In this document: one piece after another, positions 9,802 to 19,228 of the stretch
How the letters are laid out: every line of letters begins with the position of its first letter
How positions within the stretch are numbered: position 1 is the first letter of the stretch
Assembly: GCA_029861705.1 (NCBI GenBank)
Contig: JAOTYW010000002.1
Location: 1 to 36,285 of the forward strand
Reading direction: 5' to 3'
Source: Flavobacteriaceae bacterium
GTDB taxonomy: Bacteria; Bacteroidota; Bacteroidia; Flavobacteriales; Flavobacteriaceae
DNA: 36,285 nt
Program-made: the position numbers and the translations under genes
The notes under the pieces: model-generated
Told to the model about the DNA's origin: nothing
Database searches by the model: none
What the model saw: only the letters and a program-made list of their open reading frames with translations

Positions 9802-11478
9802 TTATTTAAGTATTTCCATTAAAGGAATTCCCGTAGTTCCGTTTGGCATTTGAAGATTCAATATCATCGCAAGGCTGGGAGCAATATCTGTGATCGATAT
9901 TTTCCTTGTTGATTCACCTTTTTGTATCCCTGTTCCTTTCCATATTAGGGGAACGTGGGTGTCATAGGCATATCCCGATCCATGCGTAGTGCCCTGCACT
10001 GTATTGATCTTCAGTTCCGGATCGATGTTTTGAATTAATCCAGGCTCAAATGCTAATAGCACATCACCGGCTCTTTTAGGATGAAAACCCTTTTGGATCT
10101 GCGCTCTTGTGCCAGTCTTATATTCTTCATTCTGAAGTTGTGATGCCGTAAGAGTCAATCGAATGCCATCGAGATTGATCAAAAAATCGGCTACTTCTTG
10201 TTGAACTGACCTTAGTTCCAGTCCGGATTCGTCAATCAACTTTCTATTCAAGTAAACTCGCTCATAATCGAATTTTAATAACAAGGATTCATTCCTATAT
10301 TTTGATCTTATATGCCTTCTAAGCGCTTTTTCATATTCGTTAATTCTGGCTATTCCGGTTGGCAATTTATGCTTATTCAAAAATGCAGCGTTTTGAATTG
10401 CACCATGGTCGGAAGTTAAAAACAGCAGATAGTCATCTTTACCAATGGTTTTATCCAGATAATTTAAAAGACGTTCAATTTCCATATCCAACCTGAGATA
10501 TATATCCTCAAGTTCTATGGATTGTAGACCGAAAGTATGTCCAACAACATCGGGGACTGAATAAGAGATATTTATCAGATCGGTAATTGAGTCTGAACCA
10601 AGACTTTCATTTTCTATGGCTTCTATGGCAAAATCAGTCAAGAGCGTATTGCCATTTGGCGAGATCCATAACATCTGATATTCAACACCTAATTCTCTAT
10701 ACGGTTTTCTAATTTCTTTAAAATTATAAGGAAATGTCGGACTGGATTTTCCTCTTAATATACGCTCATACGGACTGTCATCAACATCACTTTCACTATA
10801 GCTACTTATCGGATAGAGGGGTACCCAAACAGTATCTAAATACGTGTTTGCAATACCTGATTCGTTAAAAGAAGTTACCCAATCCGGTAAGTTGTCCATA
10901 TAGAATGAACTAGAAACAAAATATCCAGGACTTGTCTGATAATCATGCCAGTAGGCAGCATTTGCCGTATGGCCTCCCGGCAAAATAGCACCCCGGTCTT
11001 TTAAGGATACACTAATGACTTTAGATTTGAAATTTGAACCTAGTCTCAATTGGTCTGAGATAGTTGTTGAAAGAAGTTTTCTGGGCGAGGTTCCATTTAT
11101 ATTATCGTCTTTAGACCCAATAATTACTTCTGTGGCATCATTTACATTACCCACTTCCACTTCATTAAATTGATCATACCAGCTATTGCCGATAATTCCA
11201 TGTATTGAGGGTGTGGTCCCTGTATAAATTGAAGCATGGCCGGCTGCCGTCACGGTTGGGGTATAATTGAAATGGGCATTTTTAAAATTAAAACCTTCAT
11301 TAAGTATTCTTTTAAACCCACCTTCACCATATCTTTCTTCATACTTATACAACTGATCAAATCGCATCTGATCTACCACAATACCAACAACTAATTTTGG
11401 TTTACTCAGGTCTCTTGTTTGACCGTTTAATGAAAATCCATTCAATAACAGCAGGGAAACTATAAGGATTCTATTCAT
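9802..11478 (-). CDS. pafA: Alkaline phosphatase PafA-like, AP superfamily
   Basis: KLVVGIVVDQMRFDQLYKYEERYGEGGFKRILNEGFNFKNAHFNYTPTVTAAGHASIYTGTTPSIHGIIGNSWYD; FLTSDHGAIQ; THGSGYAYDTHVPLIW. Confidence 0.8.
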   Translation of the reverse strand: MNRILIVSLLLLNGFSLNGQTRDLSKPKLVVGIVVDQMRFDQLYKYEERYGEGGFKRILNEGFNFKNAHFNYTPTVTAAGHASIYTGTTPSIHGIIGNSWYDQFNEVEVGNVNDATEVIIGSKDDNINGTSPRKLLSTTISDQLRLGSNFKSKVISVSLKDRGAILPGGHTANAAYWHDYQTSPGYFVSSSFYMDNLPDWVTSFNESGIANTYLDTVWVPLYPISSYSESDVDDSPYERILRGKSSPTFPYNFKEIRKPYRELGVEYQMLWISPNGNTLLTDFAIEAIENESLGSDSITDLINISYSVPDVVGHTFGLQSIELEDIYLRLDMEIERLLNYLDKTIGKDDYLLFLTSDHGAIQNAAFLNKHKLPTGIARINEYEKALRRHIRSKYRNESLLLKFDYERVYLNRKLIDESGLELRSVQQEVADFLINLDGIRLTLTASQLQNEEYKTGTRAQIQKGFHPKRAGDVLLAFEPGLIQNIDPELKINTVQGTTHGSGYAYDTHVPLIWKGTGIQKGESTRKISITDIAPSLAMILNLQMPNGTTGIPLMEILK

Positions 11479-11597
11479 ATTCTGTTATTTCAGGATTTTG
11501 TATCTACACATTGTTGCAATAATTCTCTTCGGCATTAAGATAGTAGTCTGAGGCAATTCTCCATACAATATTAAGTTTGTTTTAACATGCAACCTAA

Positions 11598-11693
11598 TTA
11601 AAATGCTATTGCCATTTCTCGATTATACTTACTTCGATATTCTTGTGGAGACAGGCCAGAATACTTACGAAAAGTATTACTAAATGCCTGTTT
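11598..11693 (-). pseudogene. Remnant of an AraC-family regulator C-terminus
   Basis: Minus-strand frame ...KQAFSNTFRKYSGLSPQEYRSKYNREMAIAF* ends in TAA at 11598-11600 and matches the C-terminal AraC helix-turn-helix signature; the rest of the gene is missing. Confidence 0.75.
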
Positions 11694-12225
11694 TTTTTCT
11701 CACCCAGGAAAGTGTCCAACTGCCTGCTATAGCTAATAATGCTGAGAGGCCATTGACATAAATATCAAATGGGTCAAATACTCTTTTGGGAAGGAATATT
11801 TGGATCAATTCATCAAAAGTACCTATTGCTAGAGTTAGTAGAAAAGCAACAAGACCAGGATTAGCAATTATTTTTCCTTGTTTCACCCTTTCAAGAAGCG
11901 CCTTGTGTATAAAAATTGCCAGGACAATGTATTCAAAAAGATGGGATCTTTCTGCAAAACCCAATCTTGAATAGAGCATAACAAAGACTGCAGATAGGCC
12001 CAGCCAGACTGTTATTTCCGCAAGCCCTGGTCGTGTAAATAATCCGTGTAAAATAACTGTTGCGGCAAGCGCTAACATCGCATAAAAAAAGAGTGCACCC
12101 TGAAGTTCCTCATCCATGGCTGCAACCAGATGCCCACCGAAGATTAAGGTTGAAAAAATGGCAGCCAAAACAAGAAAAGCAAAGATCCATAGTCGCTTTT
12201 CCCGTGATGATGTAAAGAATGACAT
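11680..12225 (-). CDS. VanZ-like family membrane protein
   Basis: Polytopic protein with LGFAERSHLFEYIVLAIFIHKAL and FDELIQIFLPKRVFDPFDIYVNGLSALLAI. Confidence 0.75.
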   Translation of the reverse strand: MSFFTSSREKRLWIFAFLVLAAIFSTLIFGGHLVAAMDEELQGALFFYAMLALAATVILHGLFTRPGLAEITVWLGLSAVFVMLYSRLGFAERSHLFEYIVLAIFIHKALLERVKQGKIIANPGLVAFLLTLAIGTFDELIQIFLPKRVFDPFDIYVNGLSALLAIAGSWTLSWVRKKTGI

Positions 12226-12297
12226 TCTTTTACTTCTTTATCAAATTATAAGCTCACTATACATGATGCATTAAAAGCATTACAGCCGCTTTTTACT

Positions 12298-13644
12298 TTA
12301 TTGACTTCCGTCCTTTAAGGGTATGATCCATAGGTTTTTTTCCTGATCAATTGTCCCACCCATTTCTTCAGTAACCACTCTATCTATTACAACCAGTCCT
12401 TTTTTGGCCATATTCTCAAAAGTATCGATTCCTTCATCAGGGAAATTTTGTCTGGTTCTATGAATATGAAATCGATTGGAGAATTGTCTGTCAAAGGTTT
12501 CTTCTATGCCATCTTTACCGATCATAAAGCCAAGTAAACCACCCCAGGTAGCAGTTGGGTTATCTGAGTCCCAGCCTGCCAGCGAACCAATTTTTATAGT
12601 TCTTTTTAAATCCCCTTCGCCATAAAACAAACTCACCAGGCTTGCTGCAAAGTTTATACCTGCTGCAAAACAACCATTGCAATACAAATTCTTTGAACTA
12701 ATATCATATCCGTCTTTCTGATGGACCTGATATCTGTAATAAATTGAATCTCTGGTTTGCTCCCAGGGGATCCCGGCTTTGTATAATTTTTGGGTATAAT
12801 CAAACATTTGAGCCGGATAAGTAGAATCATTCAGCATCTCCCTTGATGTGTTGGCCATCCATTGTATTCTCTGGTTCATAGTTTTTTCCGTATTCAATGA
12901 GGCTAAAGAATACATGTTTACATAAAACATTGAAATAGCTTCGGCTTCTTTTCTGGCAACCGTTTGAATGGGAAGATGCGCCATTCTGGTGGCAATGTCT
13001 GGTCTTGCAGGGGAGAATAATCCAAATATTTCAGTGGTCAATTGCGCATCTATCATGGCAAAATGTTCGTTCTTACTGGGGTTTCCTGTTTCTGGTGGGA
13101 GAACCCCTTCTTTCATAAGATCAAATGCTTTTTGATTGGATACCCATAAAAAATTTTCTTCCTCTGCTATTATATGTTTTAGCCATCCATTGCGTATTTG
13201 TTCAGGAGATAGTAAACTACTCTTGTTGTTATAAAGAAGATGCTGATACATATACTCGATATCCGTATCATCATCTGCGCCCCATATTTCATCAGGGTTT
13301 TTGAAGACAAAATCAATAGTGGGCGATATATCACTCGGCTTACCTTCTCCCCATATGCTGGGTTGATCAGGTTTTCCCCAATCCTCTCTTGTGTAAAATT
13401 CTCCGGTTTTGATATCTCCAATATTCCCGATTTTATCCATCTCTGTTACTAATCCTGTCCAGTTTGCAATACACTGACCTAACCAGAAACCATATAATTG
13501 ATCATAATATTTCTCTCGTGAGATAACAATATTCGCTTCCTCTTTATGAACACTAGTGATTGCCTCTTTAGCCTTCTTTTGTTTTTCCGTTTTGCAAGCA
13601 GACAAAATCATCAAACAAAGCATAATTACTAATTGGTATTTCAT
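12298..13644 (-). CDS. ADP-ribosylglycohydrolase family protein, lipoprotein
   Basis: YGFWLGQCIANWTG, DDDTDIEYMY, IGSLAGWDSDNPTATWGGLLGFMIG motifs; lipobox LSAC. Confidence 0.82.
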   Translation of the reverse strand: MKYQLVIMLCLMILSACKTEKQKKAKEAITSVHKEEANIVISREKYYDQLYGFWLGQCIANWTGLVTEMDKIGNIGDIKTGEFYTREDWGKPDQPSIWGEGKPSDISPTIDFVFKNPDEIWGADDDTDIEYMYQHLLYNNKSSLLSPEQIRNGWLKHIIAEEENFLWVSNQKAFDLMKEGVLPPETGNPSKNEHFAMIDAQLTTEIFGLFSPARPDIATRMAHLPIQTVARKEAEAISMFYVNMYSLASLNTEKTMNQRIQWMANTSREMLNDSTYPAQMFDYTQKLYKAGIPWEQTRDSIYYRYQVHQKDGYDISSKNLYCNGCFAAGINFAASLVSLFYGEGDLKRTIKIGSLAGWDSDNPTATWGGLLGFMIGKDGIEETFDRQFSNRFHIHRTRQNFPDEGIDTFENMAKKGLVVIDRVVTEEMGGTIDQEKNLWIIPLKDGSQ

Positions 13645-13687
13645 ACTAGTTGTTACCGGTTTGAATTAATACTCGTTTTAATGCTAA

Positions 13688-15172
13688 CTATTCGTTGTTA
13701 TCACCTTTTTCTATATGTGATTTCCAAGTTGAATATTCTTTTTCCAGGTCGTTCATTATCATTGATTCTTCTTTTATCAGATTTGTTTTTTCACCAACAT
13801 CATTATTTAAGTTGTGAAGAAACTCCCCCAGTTCTAATTCTACCATTTCATATTTAGCTTCTTCATCGTTAAATGACTTGCGTAATTTCCAGGGTCCCTT
13901 TCTTACGGCAAGTTCATGTCCCGTGTCCCAGAAAAGGACATCATGTTGTAAGCTGTCATTTTTACCTCGCAACAGTGGGGTAAGATCCATACCATCAATA
14001 TATCCAGGTATTTCGATATTTGCCTCTTTACAAATTGATGGTAATATATCCATGGCACTCACCATATTTTGATAGACTTTACCTTTTTCATATTTCTTTG
14101 GATAAGAAACTAACATTTGCACCCTGATGCCCCCTTCATATAGAAGATATTTTGAGCCTCGAAGTGGCGTATTATTAGCGTAGATCGGAGTTGATCCTCC
14201 ATTATCACTTATAAAGAAAATAAGGGTGTTTTCTCTTAAGTTTTGTTCTTCTAGAAGATCAAGTAGCTTTCCAATTTCTTTGTCCATATAATGCACCTGT
14301 CCCAAATAATGTGCTCTTCCCTCTTCATTGTTAGGGTATCTTCCTTTAGCGTACCAATCATAATATTCTTCTACTGCTGGGTTCCAGTCATGATAGCCTT
14401 TAAGATTATATTTATCCAAATATTCTTGCGGTAGTTGGTGTGTAAAATTGTGAGCCGCGTTAAAAGCTATTTGTAAAAAAAACTTTTGGCCTTTATTTTT
14501 TTTAATGAATTGCCTGGATTTTTCACCTACCAATTCTGTGAAGTAAGCAATCGTATCTACTCGCTCTTTGTTTTCCCATAAGGATCCCTGCCTAAGAGTT
14601 TGCCCTTTTCTATTATATTCTTTCTTGACTTTAAGAAAAGCTTCTTCAATTTCTTTTTTGTGGTTCATATAGTGCTTACGGGCCGATGTATGTCCGAAAT
14701 AGTAGTCAAAACCGTGATTAAGCGGAAAACTTCGATGTGTTGAATCGTTATCGTGGTCACCATAGTGTATCTTACCGATATATCCAGATTGGTATTTTTG
14801 TTGTTTTAATAATTCCGGAATTGTCTTAAATCTAGGATCGTGAAGTCCCTCGGCACTATACCAATATGATCCCAATCTTTGTGGATAAGAGCCTGTGATA
14901 ATTCCAATTCTGGATTGATTGCAGATAGGGGAATTGTCGTATGCCTGAGCAAAACGAATTCCACTTTCAACAAGTCTGTCTATGTTAGGAGTTAGAACAT
15001 CATCTGCAAGCTTTACGGCACCAATATCGGCATATCCCAAATCGTCTGCAACAATCAATATAATATTTGGAGTAGTAACATTATTGCCCCCTTTAGTTTC
15101 ATTTTGTTTGCCTGTACAGGAAGCAATTAGTAGCCACAATAGTATTATTAAAGGCGTTTTTACTAAGTTCAT
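13688..15172 (-). CDS. Sulfatase (arylsulfatase A-like), lipoprotein
   Basis: NIILIVADDLGYADIG; sulfatase motif region SPICNQSRIGIITGSYPQRLG (Cys and Ser both present near it); FFISDNGG; SAMDILPSI. Confidence 0.88.
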   Translation of the reverse strand: MNLVKTPLIILLWLLIASCTGKQNETKGGNNVTTPNIILIVADDLGYADIGAVKLADDVLTPNIDRLVESGIRFAQAYDNSPICNQSRIGIITGSYPQRLGSYWYSAEGLHDPRFKTIPELLKQQKYQSGYIGKIHYGDHDNDSTHRSFPLNHGFDYYFGHTSARKHYMNHKKEIEEAFLKVKKEYNRKGQTLRQGSLWENKERVDTIAYFTELVGEKSRQFIKKNKGQKFFLQIAFNAAHNFTHQLPQEYLDKYNLKGYHDWNPAVEEYYDWYAKGRYPNNEEGRAHYLGQVHYMDKEIGKLLDLLEEQNLRENTLIFFISDNGGSTPIYANNTPLRGSKYLLYEGGIRVQMLVSYPKKYEKGKVYQNMVSAMDILPSICKEANIEIPGYIDGMDLTPLLRGKNDSLQHDVLFWDTGHELAVRKGPWKLRKSFNDEEAKYEMVELELGEFLHNLNNDVGEKTNLIKEESMIMNDLEKEYSTWKSHIEKGDNNE

Positions 15173-15299
15173 TTTAACAATTCAAGATTGGCGATAACTG
15201 TAAGTATAAGAATAGTGAGGCCGATTAGGAAGCATTATTTTATATGCATAGTACTCACATGTTTTTAAAATTTAACCTATTACTCCTGCTGCGATATTT

Positions 15300-15689
15300 T
15301 TAACTTTCACCTTTTGCAGTGACGGATGCCGCAAATAGAAAGATGAATGCATAAAAAGCGATGGAAAGTGCATCATCTAGACCAGTTCCATTTACTATTC
15401 TTGTAATCAGTGCTCCGATCATTACTGTTGCTAATATAATTCCACCTAAATATCTTACTTTAGGTATTAATATAATAAATCCTCCTGCCGTCTCTAATAT
15501 TCCTATTAATATCCTAAACCATACTGGGTATCCCCAATCCTGAAATGCCTCGGTCCACATCCCATCCGGATCAAATTTTCGTATTCCATTAACAATTACA
15601 CGATAAGCTGGATAGGCAATAATAAACCAAATTAAGATGGGTTGAATTTTTGTCAATTTGATTAGGACAAAAGTTAGGATTTTATTCAT
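15300..15689 (-). CDS. DoxX-like family membrane protein
   Basis: 129 aa, four hydrophobic segments, RILIGILETAGGFIILIPKVRYLGGIILATVMIGA. Confidence 0.75.
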   Translation of the reverse strand: MNKILTFVLIKLTKIQPILIWFIIAYPAYRVIVNGIRKFDPDGMWTEAFQDWGYPVWFRILIGILETAGGFIILIPKVRYLGGIILATVMIGALITRIVNGTGLDDALSIAFYAFIFLFAASVTAKGES

Positions 15690-15715
15690 TTTAATATATT
15701 TCTAAATAAGTGAGT

Positions 15716-15857
15716 ACGCCCCTGGCTTACCACACCTGGCGTGGCAAATTTCAAATCACAAAATACAAATTCCAAATTGGTATTTGGTGCTCGGGATTTG
15801 GTATTTATGTGGCAAAGCCACTTTGGCAAGATTAACAGACAAGTTGTGCCCTGCTGC
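15716..15857. repeat. Degenerate composite repeat with REP-like insert
   Basis: ACGCCCCTGG edge shared with 24077 and 31269; internal ATTTGGTGCTCGGGATTTGGTATTT and hairpin GTGGC-aaa-GCCAC (15809-15821). Confidence 0.4.
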
Positions 15858-15948
15858 CAATACCTATTTGTTTTGCTATGTTTGATTATATACGTATCAT
15901 TGGATTCTTTACAGTAATAAGCAAAAGAAGTAAACTAACACTAGTTAT

Positions 15949-16329
15949 ATGGAATTTGATCTTCTGGACTATCTTGCAGATTTTACCCACTATGAACTCA
16001 TTGAGACTTATTACCTCGCGAGAAACGCACTTATCAGTGATGTGACCATCTTTACTACCATCCTTTTTGCCTATGTAACAGTGGCTTATTTTGCGAGTAC
16101 CAAGATGACCAAATTCCAGGCCATTACGGTTTCTTCTCTATACAGCCTTTTTGCTTTGTATATGGCTTCTTCTGCCTATAATGCATCACTGATGGCATCG
16201 ACCATTGCTCTGGCGATAACCGGGATGGATCCTTCCAGAGATTCAGTCGTTATAGGGACAATGTTATTCGTATCCTGGGGCTTCAGCATTGTTTTATTTA
16301 TACAATCGCGTCGAAAGGGAGCCGCCTGA
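15949..16329 (+). CDS. Small hypothetical membrane protein
   Basis: 126 aa with three hydrophobic segments; one of only two well-supported plus-strand CDS. Confidence 0.6.
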   Translation: MEFDLLDYLADFTHYELIETYYLARNALISDVTIFTTILFAYVTVAYFASTKMTKFQAITVSSLYSLFALYMASSAYNASLMASTIALAITGMDPSRDSVVIGTMLFVSWGFSIVLFIQSRRKGAA

Positions 16330-16433
16330 GATGTAGTAGAAGTCAGTCTCTCACGCATAAAGCCCAGGTCTTGTCTGCAGGCCCATCTTTAGGCATTGTT
16401 GGCAACTTTTTTTTAATCAGGGGTATCCGACTT

Positions 16434-16658
16434 TTAAAAAGTCAGCACATTCCCCCATTTTAAAAGAAACATCGTTAAAGTGGTAAGTATAAGACTGTAG
16501 AAGATCACAGCTTGCCAATTATATAATCTCGTAGGCCACTGCTTCCACATTTTTGTACTGTATTCTTTTTTATAATAGGCATGTCCCAGCCTAAATAGAA
16601 GAAAAGTGAATATTATGAAAATCAGTACGGCAGTTAGTAATATCCATTTCTTTTCCAT
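16434..16658 (-). CDS. Small hypothetical membrane protein
   Basis: 74 aa, two predicted TM segments (WILLTAVLIFIIFTFLLF; AVIFYSLILTTLTMFLL). Confidence 0.5.
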   Translation of the reverse strand: MEKKWILLTAVLIFIIFTFLLFRLGHAYYKKEYSTKMWKQWPTRLYNWQAVIFYSLILTTLTMFLLKWGNVLTF

Positions 16659-16746
16659 TTGTTTACATTTTGATTTTGTTCTTTACCGGCAAAGCCAGAC
16701 CTAAAATTGTTAGTGCTTGTATTATTCCACTACAATTTAAAATTTG

Positions 16747-17460
16747 CTATTCATAAAAACAGCTCACCTCTTCAATACTTTTTCGTTCGAGCTTGGGCAC
16801 AAAGACCTCTTCTTGTGCATATCCTATTGGAAACAAGATGTAGGCTCTTTCATTTGAAGGTCTTCCCAGTAATTTTGCTAAGAAGTTCATTGGGCTAGGC
16901 GTATGTGTTAGTGTAACTAAACCTGCATTTTGAATAGCAGAGATAAACATGCCACAGGCAATACCGACAGATTCGTTGACATAATAATTGTTGTGTTTGC
17001 TCCCATCTTCATCAATATCATACACTTTTTTAAATACAATAACTATCCAGGGAGCAGTTTCTATAAATGGTTTGTGCATGTCTGTTCCTATTTGAGCAAG
17101 GTCTTTTATCCAGCGTTCGCTCATTCTACTTTCATAGCTCAATTTCTCTTCTGCTTCCGCGGCTTCTCTTATTTTTGATTTTAATTCCTGGTTAGAAACT
17201 GCACAAAAAACCCAAGGTTGCTTATGTGCCCCTGAAGGTGCAGTTGAAGCAGACATAATTAAATTTTCAATGACCTGCTTTGGAACAGTTTTATCGGAAA
17301 ATTCTCTAACAGAACGACGTTTATTTAACCAATCATAGTAAGACCTGCTGCGGCGTAACATTTCTTCTTCCGGATAGGTGGCATGTTCATAAGCTATATG
17401 TTCAAACCCATTAATTATTCTCGTTTTTGTTCTATCCATGCGTCCAATTTTTTGGATCAT
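16747..17460 (-). CDS. Nitroreductase-fold flavoprotein, iodotyrosine deiodinase-like
   Basis: DWLNKRRSVREFSDKTVPKQVIENLIMSASTAPSGAHKQPWVF...EEKLSYESRMSERWIKDL...HKPFIETAPWIVIVFKKVY...SVGIACGMFISAIQNAGLVTLTHTPSPM closely resembles recalled IYD sequences. Confidence 0.82.
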   Translation of the reverse strand: MIQKIGRMDRTKTRIINGFEHIAYEHATYPEEEMLRRSRSYYDWLNKRRSVREFSDKTVPKQVIENLIMSASTAPSGAHKQPWVFCAVSNQELKSKIREAAEAEEKLSYESRMSERWIKDLAQIGTDMHKPFIETAPWIVIVFKKVYDIDEDGSKHNNYYVNESVGIACGMFISAIQNAGLVTLTHTPSPMNFLAKLLGRPSNERAYILFPIGYAQEEVFVPKLERKSIEEVSCFYE

Positions 17461-18037
17461 TGCTGTTATTTGGCGAGAGGCCCAAAATATCGTCTTTGAT
17501 ATCTACACCTAAACCCACTACAGTTCTATTGACGTAGTTAAAATAACTTGCAACTTGATTAATTTCCAGTATTTCTCCATCAGAAAATCCTTTTTCTCTT
17601 AAAAGCTCAATATTTTCTTTTTTAAGATCCTTATGATGTAAAGTCAATTCTTTTGCATACTGACAACCGGCAACGTATTTGTCTTCAAAAATTCCTTCCA
17701 ACTTGTCATTGATCACCGCCTGTTTGAATTTTTCAGATTCTGCGTCATTATCATAAAGCCTTTTAAAGCCTGCATAATGATGTTCAACACAATAATCACA
17801 ATTGTTCAAATAACTCACATAGACGCCTATAGCTTCAAGATACCATTTAGGCAAGGTATTGTTGGCATTGTGTAAAACATTCTTATAAAGCGTCATATGA
17901 CCAACCAAAGAATGGGGTCTTAAACTGTGAATTAATAGAATATTGTCAATAGTATTATTCGGGCCTTTTACCCGATCATAAATTTTCTTTAACTGAGATC
18001 CGGCATTTTTATAATCTATTGTTTTTATCCAACTCAT
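17432..18037 (-). CDS. Carboxymuconolactone decarboxylase/AhpD-like peroxidase-related protein
   Basis: YVSYLNNCDYCVEHHYAGFKRL contains the CxxC...H AhpD-like motif; its 3' end overlaps the IYD-like ORF start. Confidence 0.8.
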   Translation of the reverse strand: MSWIKTIDYKNAGSQLKKIYDRVKGPNNTIDNILLIHSLRPHSLVGHMTLYKNVLHNANNTLPKWYLEAIGVYVSYLNNCDYCVEHHYAGFKRLYDNDAESEKFKQAVINDKLEGIFEDKYVAGCQYAKELTLHHKDLKKENIELLREKGFSDGEILEINQVASYFNYVNRTVVGLGVDIKDDILGLSPNNSNDPKNWTHG

Positions 18038-18194
18038 TTGTCTTTTATTAGATCTAACAGCAGCGCATATGCCAAGTGCAGCATTAATAAAGCATTATCG
18101 AATATACAATGTTCTGCTAAGTGTTTTTACTTCCTAATTACGAGCATGCGATAGACAGTTTCCGAAGTATTTTGGATTCTCTGATCAATTAATA

Positions 18195-19211
18195 TCAAGA
18201 CATTCGCAACAAAATTTTTCCTCCGGTCATTTGGTCGGTATAATCGCTTATGGCTTCTTTCACTTCTTGTAAGGGATAGATCTTTCTGATCTCGCTTTTC
18301 AGATAGCTTGGTATCTGTTTCTGTGCACGTTTCCACAGCAGCATTATTTTCAATATGTTCTGCTTGCTGATCCAGGGACCAAGCCAGAAACTGTCAACCA
18401 TTTTATTTTCAAATATTATGATGCTCGGACTCACTTGAACAGCTTGACGGGAAAGTGCGCTGAATACAATGACCTTGCTATTCGGAGGCATGGCTTTTAA
18501 TAGCTGACCGGTTATTTGACCTGCCACTGCATCAAATGCTAGCAGCGTATTTGTATGATGACAGGCATTATATAGTTCTTGATCAAACCCTGTTTCACTA
18601 CTATTCAAAACAATGTCGGCACCTTGGGCCTTGAGCAGATCCACTTGTGCATCCCTGCGAACAACATTTATGATTTGAATTCCCTCTTTTCGCCCCAGTC
18701 TGTTCACCATTTGGCCGAGTGAACTTGCCGCAGCAGTCAATGCAATAGCTTTATGTCCTCCTTTTTTCGAAATGTCTATAAAAGCACTGGCCGTAAGGGG
18801 GTTTATCAGGGACATTGCCCCCTGTTCTAAACTCAAGGATTTATGCAAAGGCAATACGCCTCCTTTTACGCTTTTAACCACATACTCCGACCAAACACCT
18901 CCGCCTGTACCCCAACCGGCACAGGCAACGCGTTTACCAAGGAAATAGCTAGCCATAACGCCACGACCGGCAGCAACAACCTCTCCGGAACCTTCGCCAC
19001 CCGGAACTATAGGTGTTGGATCTTTAAAGCCATAAGTACCCTTCAGCGTTGCCAGATCCGAGGGATTTATCGGTGCGAAGGCAACTTTGACCAGAACTTC
19101 GTCCTTTCCCGGTGTTGGTATCGGTCGTTGCTCGATACGTATAGCATCAGGGCCAGAATAAGAATTCAGGACAGCCACTGTCATAATATCCGGAATTTTT
19201 ATTTTTCTCAT
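18195..19211 (-). CDS. MDR superfamily zinc-type alcohol dehydrogenase/quinone reductase-like protein
   Basis: IRIEQRPIPTPGKDEVLVKVAFAPINPSDLATLKG...PIVPGGEGSGEVVAAG; LTAAASSLGQMVNRLG. Confidence 0.85.
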   Translation of the reverse strand: MRKIKIPDIMTVAVLNSYSGPDAIRIEQRPIPTPGKDEVLVKVAFAPINPSDLATLKGTYGFKDPTPIVPGGEGSGEVVAAGRGVMASYFLGKRVACAGWGTGGGVWSEYVVKSVKGGVLPLHKSLSLEQGAMSLINPLTASAFIDISKKGGHKAIALTAAASSLGQMVNRLGRKEGIQIINVVRRDAQVDLLKAQGADIVLNSSETGFDQELYNACHHTNTLLAFDAVAGQITGQLLKAMPPNSKVIVFSALSRQAVQVSPSIIIFENKMVDSFWLGPWISKQNILKIMLLWKRAQKQIPSYLKSEIRKIYPLQEVKEAISDYTDQMTGGKILLRMS

Positions 19212-19228
19212 ATCGATTCTCTTATGTA

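Noticed and set aside
18127-18336. 69-aa minus ORF
   Set aside because: Overlaps the 3' end of the MDR dehydrogenase in another frame; no support.
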